Positions 1 to 8,158 of a stretch of DNA of 64,000 nt are shown piece after piece. Under the pieces are notes generated by a model, which saw only the letters and a program-made list of their open reading frames with translations, had not been told where the DNA came from and made no database searches. Each line of letters begins with the position of its first letter. Positions within the stretch are counted from its first letter, which is position 1. The DNA is taken from NCBI GenBank assembly GCA_024227565.1, contig JAAEUE010000271.1:1-64000 (forward strand), read 5' to 3'. Both the position numbers and the translations under genes were made by a program. This DNA comes from Alphaproteobacteria bacterium (GTDB lineage: Bacteria; Pseudomonadota; Alphaproteobacteria; Rhizobiales; CAJQND01).

Positions 1-309
1 ATATCTTTGACGAGCTTCTCTGAGCTCGGGCCTCGTGGACCGGATTTCTGTCTCATCTTCACTCCTCGGTGGTTACGATGAGCCAGAAATCCTCACTTAT
101 GCAATCCTACAAATGTGTCCCACAGGCGTTGATGTCAGACAGCCTTTATCAGTTGCAATTCGCCTCAGTTTTAGGCGCCCACTTCGCGATGGAAAAAAGA
201 TGTCCTCTTGCACCATCACTTCCGGCGATCCACCCGACAAACTTTGAGCGCGCTTTCGCACGAACTCCAGATTTCGCACCCGCGCCTTTATTTCAACATT
301 TCTAGCCAA
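1..309 (-). pseudogene. Broken CYTH-domain gene (CyaB / class IV adenylate cyclase type), 5' part
   Basis: Reading leftwards from a TTG at 309, preceded by AAGGAG at 8-nt spacing, the protein begins LARNVEIKARV and continues to QEDIFFPSRSGRLKLRR. This is the N-terminal pattern of CYTH phosphatase/adenylate cyclase proteins (E-I-K metal/phosphate motif, then the RLKLR strand). The family is normally about 160-190 residues, but this frame stops at about position 97 after some 70 residues. A different frame at positions 53-3 reads GPRGPSSEKLVKD, which weakly resembles the GPK-S-Y strand of the family but lies further away than expected. I infer a disrupted gene whose remainder, if any, lies beyond the window edge. 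A sequencing error or a very divergent gene cannot be excluded. Confidence 0.45.
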
Positions 310-434
310 GCACCCCACTCCTTCAACTGAACCCCAAGGGTAGGACTTTGCTCAACCAGAGCGCAATCAGCTTCGTTGACATCGACCAGCTTTAACCGGC
401 AAGCCAGCATCCGTGGCTACGTGGCAATTCCCCT

Positions 435-740
435 TCAGTGCGCGGCAACCCCGCGCAACCAATAGGCCGTTTGGTAGAGCTGGGCGATGAGCAAGAACCC
501 AGCGCCCATCGCAATGTGCACACCGGCGCTTGTCACCGATCTGGCAACAAAGCCAGCCCCAACCAGGCCGCTCACCACCACCAGGTTCAGCACGATCGGC
601 ACATAGATCCAAAGCATGTTCATCAAGGCAACAATCTGCCCAATCGCCATGGCCAGGTAAACCTCGTACCAGCATCCGGCCGCAAACAGGATCCAACACG
701 AGAGGTGAATGGCGTGGCGTCGGTTTAGAATGTCAAGCAC
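435..740 (-). CDS. Small integral membrane protein, unknown function
   Basis: A 101-residue protein with three strongly hydrophobic stretches, roughly residues 12-34, 36-60 and 70-95, separated by short polar turns. It is predicted to sit in the inner membrane. I recognise no family motif. The start is a GTG at 740 with only a poor ribosome-binding site (GGATCTG directly before it), so the N-terminus is uncertain. It lies on the same strand as the flavoenzyme that starts at 3379 and ends at 866, about 125 bp upstream of this gene, and could be its distal companion. Confidence 0.55.
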   Translation of the reverse strand: MLDILNRRHAIHLSCWILFAAGCWYEVYLAMAIGQIVALMNMLWIYVPIVLNLVVVSGLVGAGFVARSVTSAGVHIAMGAGFLLIAQLYQTAYWLRGVAAH

Positions 741-865
741 CAGATCCGGCCCCTTGGTCCGTCAGAAGGTCATTCCGGACAAGGTGCACGCCTGCCGTGC
801 ACGGATCATGGGCGCAAAACGGATTTTTCGTGCAGCCGCACGAGAGAGGGAGGGGTCGCCGCCCC

Positions 866-3379
866 CTACCCCCGCAACCGCTCGTTCTCTGGGTCAAACG
901 GGGATTCTTCGATGATCGTTGCCTTATAGAGCTCGCCCAGAAGCTTGATCTGCAGCTTGGTGCCCACATCGCCCTGGCCCGGTTGCACCATGGCGAGTGC
1001 CAGGGATTTGCCCACGCGCCAGCCATAGCCGCCCGATGTGGCCCGGCCCACAAGATCGCCGGCCTCGTTATAAATCGCCTCAGAGCCGCGGGCGTCCACG
1101 TCCTTCACGCCGTGCACTTCCAGGGTCACATAGCGCCAGGCATCGCCCGCACCGTGCCGTTCCACCAGCCGGTCGCGGCCAATGAACTGGCCCTTGTTGG
1201 GGTGCACGAACCGGTCGAGGCCGGATTCGTAGGCGGAATACTCGATGGAGAGCTCGCGCCCGATCAGACGGTACGATTTTTCAATCGCCATCTGCGTCAT
1301 GGCCCGGATGCCGAACGGCTTGATGCCATGTTCGGCGCCGGCCGCCATCACCAGATCGAAGATCTTGTTCTGCATCTCGATCGGGTGGTGCAGCTCCCAG
1401 CCAAGCTCACCCACAAAGTTGACGCGCAAGGCATGGGCCTGGGCAATGCCCACATTGATGAACTTGCCCGTGAGCCACTTGAAGTTGTCCGTGGAAAGAT
1501 CAGTGTCCGTGAGCTTCTGCAGAATGTTGCGCGACTTGGGCCCAGCCAGAACCAAAACGCCATATTGGGTGGTGATCAGCTGCAGGTTCACCCCGCCGTC
1601 TTCCGGCAGCAGCTTGTTGAGCACGTCCCAGTCGTGGCGTTCAAAGGCCCCCGGGCCCACCAGGTAATAGTCGCCCTCACCCTTCTTGTAGACCGTGAAC
1701 TCAGAGCGCACGCCGCCTTCTGAAGTGAGCAGATGGCACAGGCCCACCCGGCCGATGCCTTTGGGAATGCGGTTGGCCAGGATCGAATTCAGCCATTCGG
1801 CCGCCTTGGGCCCGGTAACCGCATATTTGGCGAAGGCCGACATGTCCAAGAGGCCGGCATTCTCGGTGACGTTCTTCACCTCGTTGCCCACATGCTCAAA
1901 ATAGTTGGGGCGGCGGAACGACCAGAGCTCTTTCACCTTCTCGCCGTCTGCCGGCGGGGCGTAGTTTTCCTTGGTGATCACGTCGGGCCGGTCGATCTCA
2001 GCTTCGGTAAAGCCATAGCCTTCCGGGGCAAACCAGTTGGGGCGCTCCCAGCCGTAAACCTGGCCGAACACCGCGCCCAGCGCCTTCATGCGGTCATAGC
2101 AGGGCGAGGTCTTCAAGGGCCGCGCATCCCAGCGCTCTTCGTCCGGGAAGTGCGGCGTGAAGACGTTGCGGTAGGCTTCCTCGTTCTTGGTTTTGAGGTA
2201 ACCGCGCGAGGCATACGGGCCAAAGCGGCGCGGATCCACGCCGATCATGTCGATGGTAGGTTCGCCCTCCACAATCCATTCTGCCAACTGCCAGCCGGCG
2301 CCGCCGGCGGCCGTGACGCCAAACGAATGGCCTTCGTTGAACCACAGGTTCTTCTTGCCCCAGGCCGGGCCGATGATGGGCGAGCCGTCGGGCGTGTAGC
2401 AGATCGCGCCGTTGTAAACCTGCTTGATGCCGGCCTCGCCAAAGGCGGGCACCCGTTCAATGCACGATTCAATGTGGGGGGCGATGCGGTCCAGGTCTTC
2501 CTGGAACAATTCATACTCGGCATCATCTGCCGGGCCGTCCACATAGCAGACCGGCGCACCGGGCTCATAGGGCCCAAGGATCAGGCCGCCGGCTTCCTCG
2601 CGCATATACCAGGCCGAATCCGCATCGCGCAGCACGCCCATTTCCGGCAGGCCCTGTTCGTGGCGGGCTTTGATCTCAGGATGGGCCTCGGTGACGATAT
2701 ATTGGTGCTCAACGGGAATGACCGGAATGTCTAGCCCTAACATCTCGCCGGTCTGGCGCACGAAGTTGCCCGTGGCGGTGACCAGATGTTCGCAGGTGAT
2801 GTCGCCCTTGTCGGTCTTCACCAGCCATTCGCCGTTTGCCTTCTGCTCAAAGCCGATGACCCGGGTTTTGCGGTGGATCTCCGCCCCGCCGTCGCGGGCG
2901 CCCTTGGCCATGGCTTGGGTCAGGTCGGCGGGCTGCACATATCCGTCTTCGGGATGCTGAATGGCCCCTAGCAGGCCGTCGGTGTTGCACAGGGGCCAGA
3001 TTTCCTTGACCTGCTCTGGGGTGAGCACCCGAACGTCCACGCCGATGGTTTCGGCAATGCCGGCGTAATATTTGAATTCGTCCATCCGGTCCGGCGTTTG
3101 CGCCAGGCGAATGTTGGAAACCTGGCGCAAGCCCACATGCTGGCCGGTTTCTTCTTCCAGGCTGGCATAGAGTTCAACCGACTTCTGGTGGATCTTGCCC
3201 ACCGAGTAGCTGACATTGAACAGCGGCAACAGGCCGGCGGCGTGCCAGGTTGAACCCGACGTCAGTTCATTGCGTTCCAGAAGGACCACATCGCTCCAGC
3301 CCTTCTTGACCAGCGCATAGGCCGTACCAACGCCAACAACTCCGCCACCAACGACGACCACACGTGCATGAGATTTCAT
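866..3379 (-). CDS. Dimethylglycine/sarcosine dehydrogenase-family flavoprotein with GcvT domains
   Basis: An 837-residue two-part enzyme. Residues 1-370 are a FAD-dependent oxidoreductase (dinucleotide motif VVGGGVVGVG near residues 9-18). SGSTWHAAGL at 41-50 places His46 where dimethylglycine dehydrogenase carries covalent FAD. Residues from about 425 to the end form the aminomethyltransferase (GcvT and GcvT-C) part that binds tetrahydrofolate and accepts the one-carbon unit. Family role: oxidative N-demethylation of dimethylglycine or sarcosine to give methylene-THF. The length is typical. The ATG at 3379 has AAGGA about 10 nt upstream. Substrate cannot be decided from sequence; a methylated-amine or glycine-betaine breakdown role fits the tmm/tdm genes further along the window. 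Confidence 0.85.
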   Translation of the reverse strand: MKSHARVVVVGGGVVGVGTAYALVKKGWSDVVLLERNELTSGSTWHAAGLLPLFNVSYSVGKIHQKSVELYASLEEETGQHVGLRQVSNIRLAQTPDRMDEFKYYAGIAETIGVDVRVLTPEQVKEIWPLCNTDGLLGAIQHPEDGYVQPADLTQAMAKGARDGGAEIHRKTRVIGFEQKANGEWLVKTDKGDITCEHLVTATGNFVRQTGEMLGLDIPVIPVEHQYIVTEAHPEIKARHEQGLPEMGVLRDADSAWYMREEAGGLILGPYEPGAPVCYVDGPADDAEYELFQEDLDRIAPHIESCIERVPAFGEAGIKQVYNGAICYTPDGSPIIGPAWGKKNLWFNEGHSFGVTAAGGAGWQLAEWIVEGEPTIDMIGVDPRRFGPYASRGYLKTKNEEAYRNVFTPHFPDEERWDARPLKTSPCYDRMKALGAVFGQVYGWERPNWFAPEGYGFTEAEIDRPDVITKENYAPPADGEKVKELWSFRRPNYFEHVGNEVKNVTENAGLLDMSAFAKYAVTGPKAAEWLNSILANRIPKGIGRVGLCHLLTSEGGVRSEFTVYKKGEGDYYLVGPGAFERHDWDVLNKLLPEDGGVNLQLITTQYGVLVLAGPKSRNILQKLTDTDLSTDNFKWLTGKFINVGIAQAHALRVNFVGELGWELHHPIEMQNKIFDLVMAAGAEHGIKPFGIRAMTQMAIEKSYRLIGRELSIEYSAYESGLDRFVHPNKGQFIGRDRLVERHGAGDAWRYVTLEVHGVKDVDARGSEAIYNEAGDLVGRATSGGYGWRVGKSLALAMVQPGQGDVGTKLQIKLLGELYKATIIEESPFDPENERLRG

Positions 3380-3544
3380 GGTTCCAGATCCTTGCCCGAA
3401 AATCTGGCCACAAGCGCCAGTTTCGGCGCCACAATATCCCCCCGTGCGGCGCCAGCGTAAAGATTAGCGACGGGACGGTTGTGAATACCGACACTCAGAG
3501 GGGTTTGGTGAGCTCAGATCAGGCAAGATGAGCCCTGATCACCC

Positions 3545-3955
3545 TTAAAGCCCCTGGCCACCATAGCCCACGGCCAGATCTCTGCGGGCAGAGCGGATGG
3601 ACACTGAATAGCCGGCCACAACGTCTATGAAGGCGATGACCATGATGAGGAAGAAGGTTCCGGTGGCCGCCTCGCGCACGATAATGAACTCCACCAGACA
3701 GGCGATAAACACCAACGTGGAGAGCAGATGGTCCAAAATGGTGCCGGCTCCGGTACGGGTGGCCTTCAAGACCTCGATAAACAGGAGGAACAGGGCCGCG
3801 GTGATCAGAATGTCGGAGACGGTCAGGCTCCACAGGGCGCCTGAGGTCATGTTGATCGACAGCACCACATGGCCGAGTTGGGCGATGCCGTTGGAAAACA
3901 CCACTGCGTTGTAGGCAACGAGCACCAGAAGGATCATCGGGAAAGCAAGTATCAT
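3545..3955 (-). CDS. Four-helix membrane protein, unknown function
   Basis: A 136-residue hydrophobic protein with about four membrane segments (approx. residues 1-20, 42-62, 70-93 and 95-116) and a short polar C-terminus ending in a Gly-rich tail. The ATG at 3955 is preferred over the ATG at 3967 because GAGG lies 6 nt before it. I recognise no motif. It sits upstream of the dimethylglycine-dehydrogenase-type gene on the same strand, with about 165 bp between them, so co-transcription is possible but not shown. Confidence 0.6.
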   Translation of the reverse strand: MILAFPMILLVLVAYNAVVFSNGIAQLGHVVLSINMTSGALWSLTVSDILITAALFLLFIEVLKATRTGAGTILDHLLSTLVFIACLVEFIIVREAATGTFFLIMVIAFIDVVAGYSVSIRSARRDLAVGYGGQGL

Positions 3956-4046
3956 GGTCGGCCTCATGGGATGGATTGGGCGGGAACCTAACAGAAACCG
4001 TTGCTTCGGACAGCCCTAAAAGACAATCCCCCCGCTCTCCTCTCTC

Positions 4047-4340
4047 CACGCCGTCATGCCAGCGAAGGCAGGAGCCCACACCCCGGAGCGCGCTGATGGT
4101 CTGCATGGATCCCTGCTTTCGCAGGGATGCGGGACCTTCTCCACGCCGTCATGCCTGCGCAGGCAGGCATCCAGGGGCGGCGGGCTCAGGGTGTTGCAGC
4201 TCTGGATTCCTGCCTGCGCAGGAATGACGATAAGGCGCATGACGCATCCCCAACTCCCGCGCCCCTGCGAAAGCAGGGGCCCACATCTCGGTGTGCGCCG
4301 ATGGTCTGCTTGGATCCCTGCCTGCGCAGGGATGCGGGAG
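4047..4340. repeat. Cluster of six short palindromic repeats (CCTGC-TTTCG-CAGG type)
   Basis: This gene-free stretch between the membrane protein and rpmF is filled by about six related palindromes at roughly 4054-4082, 4106-4134, 4147-4173, 4203-4230, 4259-4287 and 4311-4339. Each has a core such as CCCTGCTTTCGCAGGG or CCCTGCCTGCGCAGGG flanked by TGGAT and ATGCGGGA. The same family recurs at 13.7-13.9 kb and 25.6-25.7 kb. They look like REP/BIME-type dispersed elements that fold into hairpins in either strand. Short open frames within them are artefacts of the repeat. Confidence 0.85.
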
Positions 4341-4394
4341 GGACGGATGGGATGAGGGAGGGGTGACGGTGGGGGCTTTTGGACCGACAAACGC

Positions 4395-4421
4395 AAAAAA
4401 GGCCGGTCGCAAGGACCGGCC
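4395..4421 (-). terminator. Rho-independent terminator of rpmF
   Basis: On the minus strand an 8-bp perfect stem (GGCCGGTC with GACCGGCC, 4401-4408 and 4414-4421, 5-nt loop) is followed directly by six U residues (4400-4395). It lies 31 bp past the rpmF stop codon. It is the clearest terminator in the window. Confidence 0.92.
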
Positions 4422-4452
4422 CTTTGAAATCTAACCTGATCGCTTTAGCGTA

Positions 4453-4638
4453 TCAGATATCGTCTTTCGGCTCCAGCACCTGGCGGCCGCGGTACATACC
4501 TGTTTTCAGGTCAACATGATGAGGACGGTGCAATTCACCGGTTTTCTTGTCCTCAACATAGGTCCGCGTTTCCTTGGTGTGGCCCGAACGGCGATGTCCG
4601 CGTTTTTGCGCGGTGATCTTACTCTTAGGGACGGCCAT
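4453..4638 (-). CDS. rpmF: 50S ribosomal protein L32
   Basis: A 61-residue basic protein starting [20 protein letters not shown], the conserved N-terminus of bacterial L32, a component of the large ribosomal subunit. The C-terminal half ([20 protein letters not shown]) lacks the CxxC zinc pair found in some L32 versions, as is usual in alphaproteobacteria. The ATG at 4638 has GGAG 9 nt upstream; a TTG five codons earlier is in frame but less likely. The gene is monocistronic, ended by the hairpin at 4395-4421. Confidence 0.97.
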   Translation of the reverse strand: MAVPKSKITAQKRGHRRSGHTKETRTYVEDKKTGELHRPHHVDLKTGMYRGRQVLEPKDDI

Positions 4639-4879
4639 GATCGAATTCTCCAAAACATTCGGCCGCTGGCTGGCAGCGGCCGGTCACATTGCGCGCCTTA
4701 TAATCTGAACTGACACAAAAGGCCAGAGTTGTTTGGCCGCAGCCAGCAAAGCCCTTAACACGGCAAAAAACCGGCTCTGCAACGCTTCATGATCCGTCAG
4801 CTTCGCACAAGTTGGCCTTTTTACGATGCGCATGCAGTTCCAGCCCTTGCCTGACACCTTTACCACTGGACGAGCAGAA

Positions 4880-5293
4880 ATGAACACCGCCAATGATGTG
4901 TTGATCGTGGATGACGATCCGATCGCACAAAGCATCTACAAATCCTATTTCGCAAGCATCGGAATCCACAAGACCCACAGCGCACTGACAGGCAAACAAG
5001 GCTTGCAACTGCTCTCCGGCGAGGCGGTTGGTGTTGGCCTCATCATACTCGACATACACATGCCTGAGATGGACGGGATTGAATGCCTGAGACATCTCCA
5101 CACGCTTAAATATAGCGGCCACCTGGTGATCGGCAGCTCCGCACACCGGGCCGACTGTGAAAGCGCGCAGAAACTGGCACTGCTCTATGGGCTGAACCTG
5201 CTCGGCTTCATCTCAAAACCGCTTACAAAGCGAAAGTTGGAACAGGTGCTCAACCCCAAGGACGCGTTTGCGCCGTCTCAACTTGCAAGCTAA
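4880..5293 (+). CDS. Stand-alone response-regulator receiver protein (CheY-like)
   Basis: A 137-residue single REC domain with no output domain. It has the acidic pocket VDDD (residues 10-13), the phospho-acceptor Asp58 in ILDIHMPEMDG, the switch Ser in GSSAHR and the conserved Lys in ISKPL. The ATG at 4880 (GAG about 6 nt upstream) is preferred to an ATG 18 codons earlier, since REC domains begin a few residues before the first acidic strand. Without an effector domain it probably acts as a phosphorelay shuttle or allosteric partner. No kinase gene is nearby, so its pathway is unknown. Confidence 0.85.
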   Translation: MNTANDVLIVDDDPIAQSIYKSYFASIGIHKTHSALTGKQGLQLLSGEAVGVGLIILDIHMPEMDGIECLRHLHTLKYSGHLVIGSSAHRADCESAQKLALLYGLNLLGFISKPLTKRKLEQVLNPKDAFAPSQLAS

Positions 5294-5602
5294 AGCGCCG
5301 CGGTGCGCAAGGCTGCCGCGATGCATGCTTAAGAAATGGTGGCCGAATTCAAGAAAAGTTTAGTCATCTCGCTGTCCAAAAATAAACATCTACCCGTCAA
5401 ATTACATGATGTCAGAACATGATCCGCCTCGGGGGAAGCGGCGTACATGTGGGTTATGGGCTGGCTGTTTTCCGCACGGGATCAACCAAGAAACTGCGTG
5501 ATGGCACGCAACTTGGCGCGGACTCAAGAAAACGAGTCTGGAGTTGGGTATGCTACCTAGTGCGATTGCTCCCGGCCGGCGCATCATGCGTTCGGTGACC
5601 GA
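5294..5602. other. Gene-free interval between receiver gene and small ORF
   Basis: About 309 bp with no credible coding frame. The first third is comparatively AT-rich (for example around 5350-5400) and could hold a promoter for the small gene starting at 5603. I see no hairpin with a T-run and no clear operator. Confidence 0.4.
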
Positions 5603-5773
5603 ATGAGCGGAAAGTCAAAAGACCGTTTGGCGGAGCTTGAAAGCATTGTTGAGCTGACAAGGACCGCACGGGAAAAGGCCCTCGAAGCCGACCTGACGTT
5701 CGAGGCCTATCTCCTGCATACCGCTTTGGTCGCCCTGATGGAGCAGCTCGAGCTGGAGGCCGACCACCGGTGA
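5603..5773 (+). CDS. Small helical protein with DLTFEAYLL motif (paralogue of 6381-6581 gene)
   Basis: A 56-residue charged protein, predicted almost entirely helical, running from MSGKSKDRLAELES to EQLELEADHR. It contains DLTFEAYLL followed by AL-x-EQL. The same motif, in the same order and spacing, occurs in the 66-residue protein encoded on the other strand at 6381-6581. The heptad-like spacing of Leu/Ile suggests a coiled-coil or helical-hairpin fold. Function unknown. The conserved pair argues that both are real genes despite their size. Confidence 0.6.
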   Translation: MSGKSKDRLAELESIVELTRTAREKALEADLTFEAYLLHTALVALMEQLELEADHR

Positions 5774-5787
5774 TCGGCGCTGGCCCC

Positions 5788-6201
5788 TTATTTCCTAGCG
5801 TTCATGTGGAATGTCTCATAGTGATGGCGCATGACCGCCAGAAGCGCCTTTGTGGCGTCTTCGCCTTCCAGTCCATCCTCGTCATGCATCAGGCCGGAGG
5901 CCAGCTTCGGCACACTCTCCAACCCGGACCCGAAAGATTTCTTGCCTGAAAGTGTGAGGGCGCAATTTGACACCGGCCCGCTCACAATGCCCTGTTCGCT
6001 CAGCCACGCCCACAGCCGGCCGAAACTCGCCTCGTGCACAAGTATGCGTTTGCACGTTGTCAGATCCGTTCGATTTGGAAACTCCGCGTCGAGCCGGCGC
6101 AGAACCATCAGAATGACTCTGCTGAAGTCGGGACCATCAAAATCTGAATCTGACAAGCGAAACAGCTCAGGCAAAGCCCAATTCGGAGCGTTTCCAGTCA
6201 T
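5788..6201 (-). CDS. Hypothetical protein
   Basis: A 137-residue soluble protein with no recognised domain. It has a middle region with FSRVILMVLRRLDAEFPNR and an acidic C-terminal part ending HHYETFHMNARK. The ATG at 6201 has GGGAG very close upstream; a GTG three codons earlier (6210) is an alternative. It is flanked on both sides by the two DLTFEAYLL small proteins, so the three may form a functional unit or a small accessory insertion. I cannot assign a role. Confidence 0.5.
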   Translation of the reverse strand: MTGNAPNWALPELFRLSDSDFDGPDFSRVILMVLRRLDAEFPNRTDLTTCKRILVHEASFGRLWAWLSEQGIVSGPVSNCALTLSGKKSFGSGLESVPKLASGLMHDEDGLEGEDATKALLAVMRHHYETFHMNARK

Positions 6202-6380
6202 TACTCCCACTCACCCAATTTCTGCAGACGGTTATGCCGGATATGGTCCCAGCTTTAACGGTCAACGAAATCCCCACACCTCAACAGTAAGCGGGAGAGT
6301 TCCGTTTGGTCAACAGCCAGGAGAGCGCACCCAAAACTGTCAGATTTGGGGTTCGCAATTTTTGCCGTTCAGACCGCCCG

Positions 6381-6581
6381 TCACGCCCTTGATGAAGGGC
6401 ACCTCAGCAATTGTTCCGAAAGGGCCATAGTCGCCATTTCCAGAAGGTAGGCCTCGAACGTCAAATCCATTTGCTGGGCGTCATCGCGTGCCATCCTCAC
6501 GCGGTCCAACATGCTTTCTATTCGTTTTCTTCGCTGGTCAGGATATCCACGAGCCCCCGTGTTTGCCTCTGACTTTGCCAC
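6381..6581 (-). CDS. Small helical protein with DLTFEAYLL motif (paralogue of 5603-5773 gene)
   Basis: A 66-residue protein. The GTG at 6581 is chosen because AAAGGTGA lies at good spacing; a TTG at 6599 is the alternative. Residues around the middle read IESMLDRVRMARDDAQQMDL and continue TFEAYLLEMATMALSEQLL. Aligned with the protein at 5603-5773 this gives a shared pattern IES-x5-R-x-AR-x2-A-x3-DLTFEAYLL-x5-AL-x-EQL. The N-terminus is basic and low-complexity. No known function. Confidence 0.55.
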   Translation of the reverse strand: MAKSEANTGARGYPDQRRKRIESMLDRVRMARDDAQQMDLTFEAYLLEMATMALSEQLLRCPSSRA

Positions 6582-6672
6582 GCCGCATTCACCTTTCAAA
6601 TTGAAGCACGCTCAGCCAAATCCCCTACAATTCGCTGTGCTCCGATTCCCCCCATTCACCATCACAATTTAG

Positions 6673-6686
6673 TTACTAGTCGGTAG
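6673..6686. promoter_or_regulatory. Operator-like site 1 (TTACTAGTCGGTAG)
   Basis: ACTAGTCGGT at 6675-6684 is repeated exactly at 6803-6812. Its ACTAGT core with a flanking CGGT is typical of operators bound by TetR-family repressors. It lies upstream of the tetR gene at 6905, suggesting autoregulation. Confidence 0.6.
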
Positions 6687-6800
6687 CCTGTCAACATATC
6701 CAAGAGCGTCATTTTTGGCCATTTTGTGGCAAAAAGGGCAGAAAACCAGCACGTATATGTGGTATTTCGCTATCTAAGGTTTCACAATGCAATAACCAAC

Positions 6801-6814
6801 CTACTAGTCGGTCG
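6801..6814. promoter_or_regulatory. Operator-like site 2 (CTACTAGTCGGTCG)
   Basis: Second copy of the ACTAGTCGGT element (6803-6812), about 90 bp before the tetR start codon and 128 bp from the first copy. The rest of the gene-free stretch 6582-6904 is AT-rich and shows no other feature. Confidence 0.6.
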
Positions 6815-6904
6815 AATCAGCCTCTTTGCCGCCAACGGTAAATTCTGATAGAAACAGCCTATCAAATAAGAGGCTGCTTTTGACTTAAATTCGGGGATTA
6901 TTCT

Positions 6905-7474
6905 GTGGCTCAGAACAAGCAGGAACAGATACTGGACGTGGCCGAAACGATCGTCAGATCGCGTGGCTTCAACGCGTTTAGCTATGCTGACATCGCTGCC
7001 GAAGTGGGCGCATCGAAGGCCAGTGTGCACCATCATTTTGCCACCAAATCAGACCTGGGTTTGAAGCTCGTCATCCGCTTTACTGATAACGTGCTGCAGG
7101 CAATGGGCCAGATCAATGAGCTGCATACAAGCAACCTGATCAAGCTCCGCGAATATGCCCGCATGTACGAAGGCGCCATGGAAGACAACCAAATGTGCCT
7201 ATGCGGCATGCTCGCGGCCGAGCATGAAACCCTGTCAGAAGACATGCAAACGGCAATCATCAGCTTCTTTGATGGCCATGAAATCTGGCTGGAGCAGGTT
7301 TTGCTGGCGGGCAAGGAAAACGGAGAGCTGGCGTTCGAGGGCGATGCCAAGGTGCATGCCCAGGCCATTGTTTCCAGTTTCCAGGGCGCTCTTCTGGTGG
7401 CCAAGTCGCGCCGGTCCATACAGCGCATGAGTGTTTTTGCCTCACACCTGGTGGACAGCTACCGCGCACGATAG
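6905..7474 (+). CDS. TetR/AcrR-family transcriptional repressor
   Basis: A 189-residue protein with an N-terminal helix-turn-helix (residues about 8-52: ILDVAETIVRSRGFNAFSYA, then IAAEVGASKASVHHHFATKS). The ligand-binding C-terminal domain contains CLCGMLAAE near the middle, a cysteine-bearing motif seen in several TetR regulators that respond to reactive small molecules. It starts with GTG at 6905. Two copies of an ACTAGTCGGT operator-like element lie in its promoter region, so it probably represses itself. No obvious target gene is adjacent apart from the CMD-like remnant at 7508. Ligand unknown. Confidence 0.9.
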   Translation: MAQNKQEQILDVAETIVRSRGFNAFSYADIAAEVGASKASVHHHFATKSDLGLKLVIRFTDNVLQAMGQINELHTSNLIKLREYARMYEGAMEDNQMCLCGMLAAEHETLSEDMQTAIISFFDGHEIWLEQVLLAGKENGELAFEGDAKVHAQAIVSSFQGALLVAKSRRSIQRMSVFASHLVDSYRAR

Positions 7475-7507
7475 CCTCAAGCCTGGCCCGGCCTCCTGGA
7501 TCAGGCG

Positions 7508-7699
7508 TTGCGAAAATGCGACCCCACCGCCAGGGGCGTGTTGAGCCGCGACGAACGCTTCGCCGTTCAGCTCGGCGGTCTCGCCGCCGTTGGTCTTGGC
7601 GCGGTCGAGCTTACGGGTGAACTTTCCGTCCTGTTGGAAGAGGGGTGCGCGCCGGAGCTGGCCGAAGACGTGTTGACCCAGATGGCGGCCTACCAGTAA
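7508..7699 (+). pseudogene. Remnant of carboxymuconolactone-decarboxylase-like gene (C-terminal part)
   Basis: A 63-codon frame opening with TTG and having no ribosome-binding site. Its residues RDERFAVQLGGLAAVGLGAV followed by ELTGELSVLLEEGCAPEL and AEDVLTQMAAY align by eye with the CMD/AhpD-like helical pair ('ALGRE-EL--H---AL--G-TPEEI-EVLLHLAAY'). The catalytic CxxC-type part is absent and the frame stops just after the AAY. I infer a truncated remnant located directly downstream of tetR, perhaps the decayed target of that repressor. A genuine short protein cannot be ruled out. Confidence 0.35.
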
Positions 7700-7702
7700 A
7701 CC

Positions 7703-8158
7703 CTAGCGCTGGATCGCCTTCAGATAGGCCGTGATGCGGCCAATGCGCTCCTGGATCTCTTCCTGGGTCTTGGCCTTGTCGGTTTTCAAAAGGCCGCCGG
7801 CGGTCACGTCAAACGCGAACCAGTTGCCCCACACCGGCATTTGCCGGGTGCCGTGACCTGCCTCCATGCTGCGGCCATCAATACTCTTGCGCACCCGCTC
7901 AGCTGGAAAGGTTCCGCCGTTGTTGGCTGAAAGCTGGGTCAGGTCCGGCGGGCGGGTTTCAATTTCTTTGGCAATGGGTCCATCCCCCTTGCCCTCCAGC
8001 CCATGACAGCGCGAGCACCAGGCCTGGAACTCTCCTGCCCCGGGTTTTGCTTCTTGCGCAAACACGCGCGAGTGTTGAGGTGCACTGAAGACGCAAAGCG
8101 TGAGGGCAATTGCGGCCAGCCCAACAGGACGCAAAGCTTGGCGGCGGTGATTTCCCAT
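7703..8158 (-). CDS. Secreted c-type cytochrome (single haem)
   Basis: A 151-residue precursor with a positively charged N-terminus and hydrophobic stretch (residues about 10-28) ending near FAQ-EAK, a plausible signal-peptidase site. One haem-binding motif C-SR-CH (Cys48, Cys51, His52) and a later RQMPVWG supplying the likely Met axial ligand. It is therefore a periplasmic electron carrier of the class I cytochrome c type. The ATG at 8158 has GGAG upstream; an in-frame start ten codons earlier is less likely. It is not clearly part of an operon, and the redox partner is unknown. Confidence 0.85.
   Translation of the reverse strand: MGNHRRQALRPVGLAAIALTLCVFSAPQHSRVFAQEAKPGAGEFQAWCSRCHGLEGKGDGPIAKEIETRPPDLTQLSANNGGTFPAERVRKSIDGRSMEAGHGTRQMPVWGNWFAFDVTAGGLLKTDKAKTQEEIQERIGRITAYLKAIQR

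Noticed and set aside
35..305. Two plus-strand frames at the left edge
   Set aside because: They oppose the CYTH-like sequence, which has a recognisable N-terminus, and show no motif of their own.
530..2734. Long plus-strand frames (397 and 333 codons) opposite the flavoenzyme gene
   Set aside because: They are antisense shadows of a clear 837-residue enzyme, low in complexity with no domain, as expected in high-GC DNA.
4016..4412. Several 80-126 codon frames on both strands near 4.0-4.4 kb
   Set aside because: Their sequence is simply the translated palindromic repeats (AGAHT, CLRR, AQAGIQ patterns).
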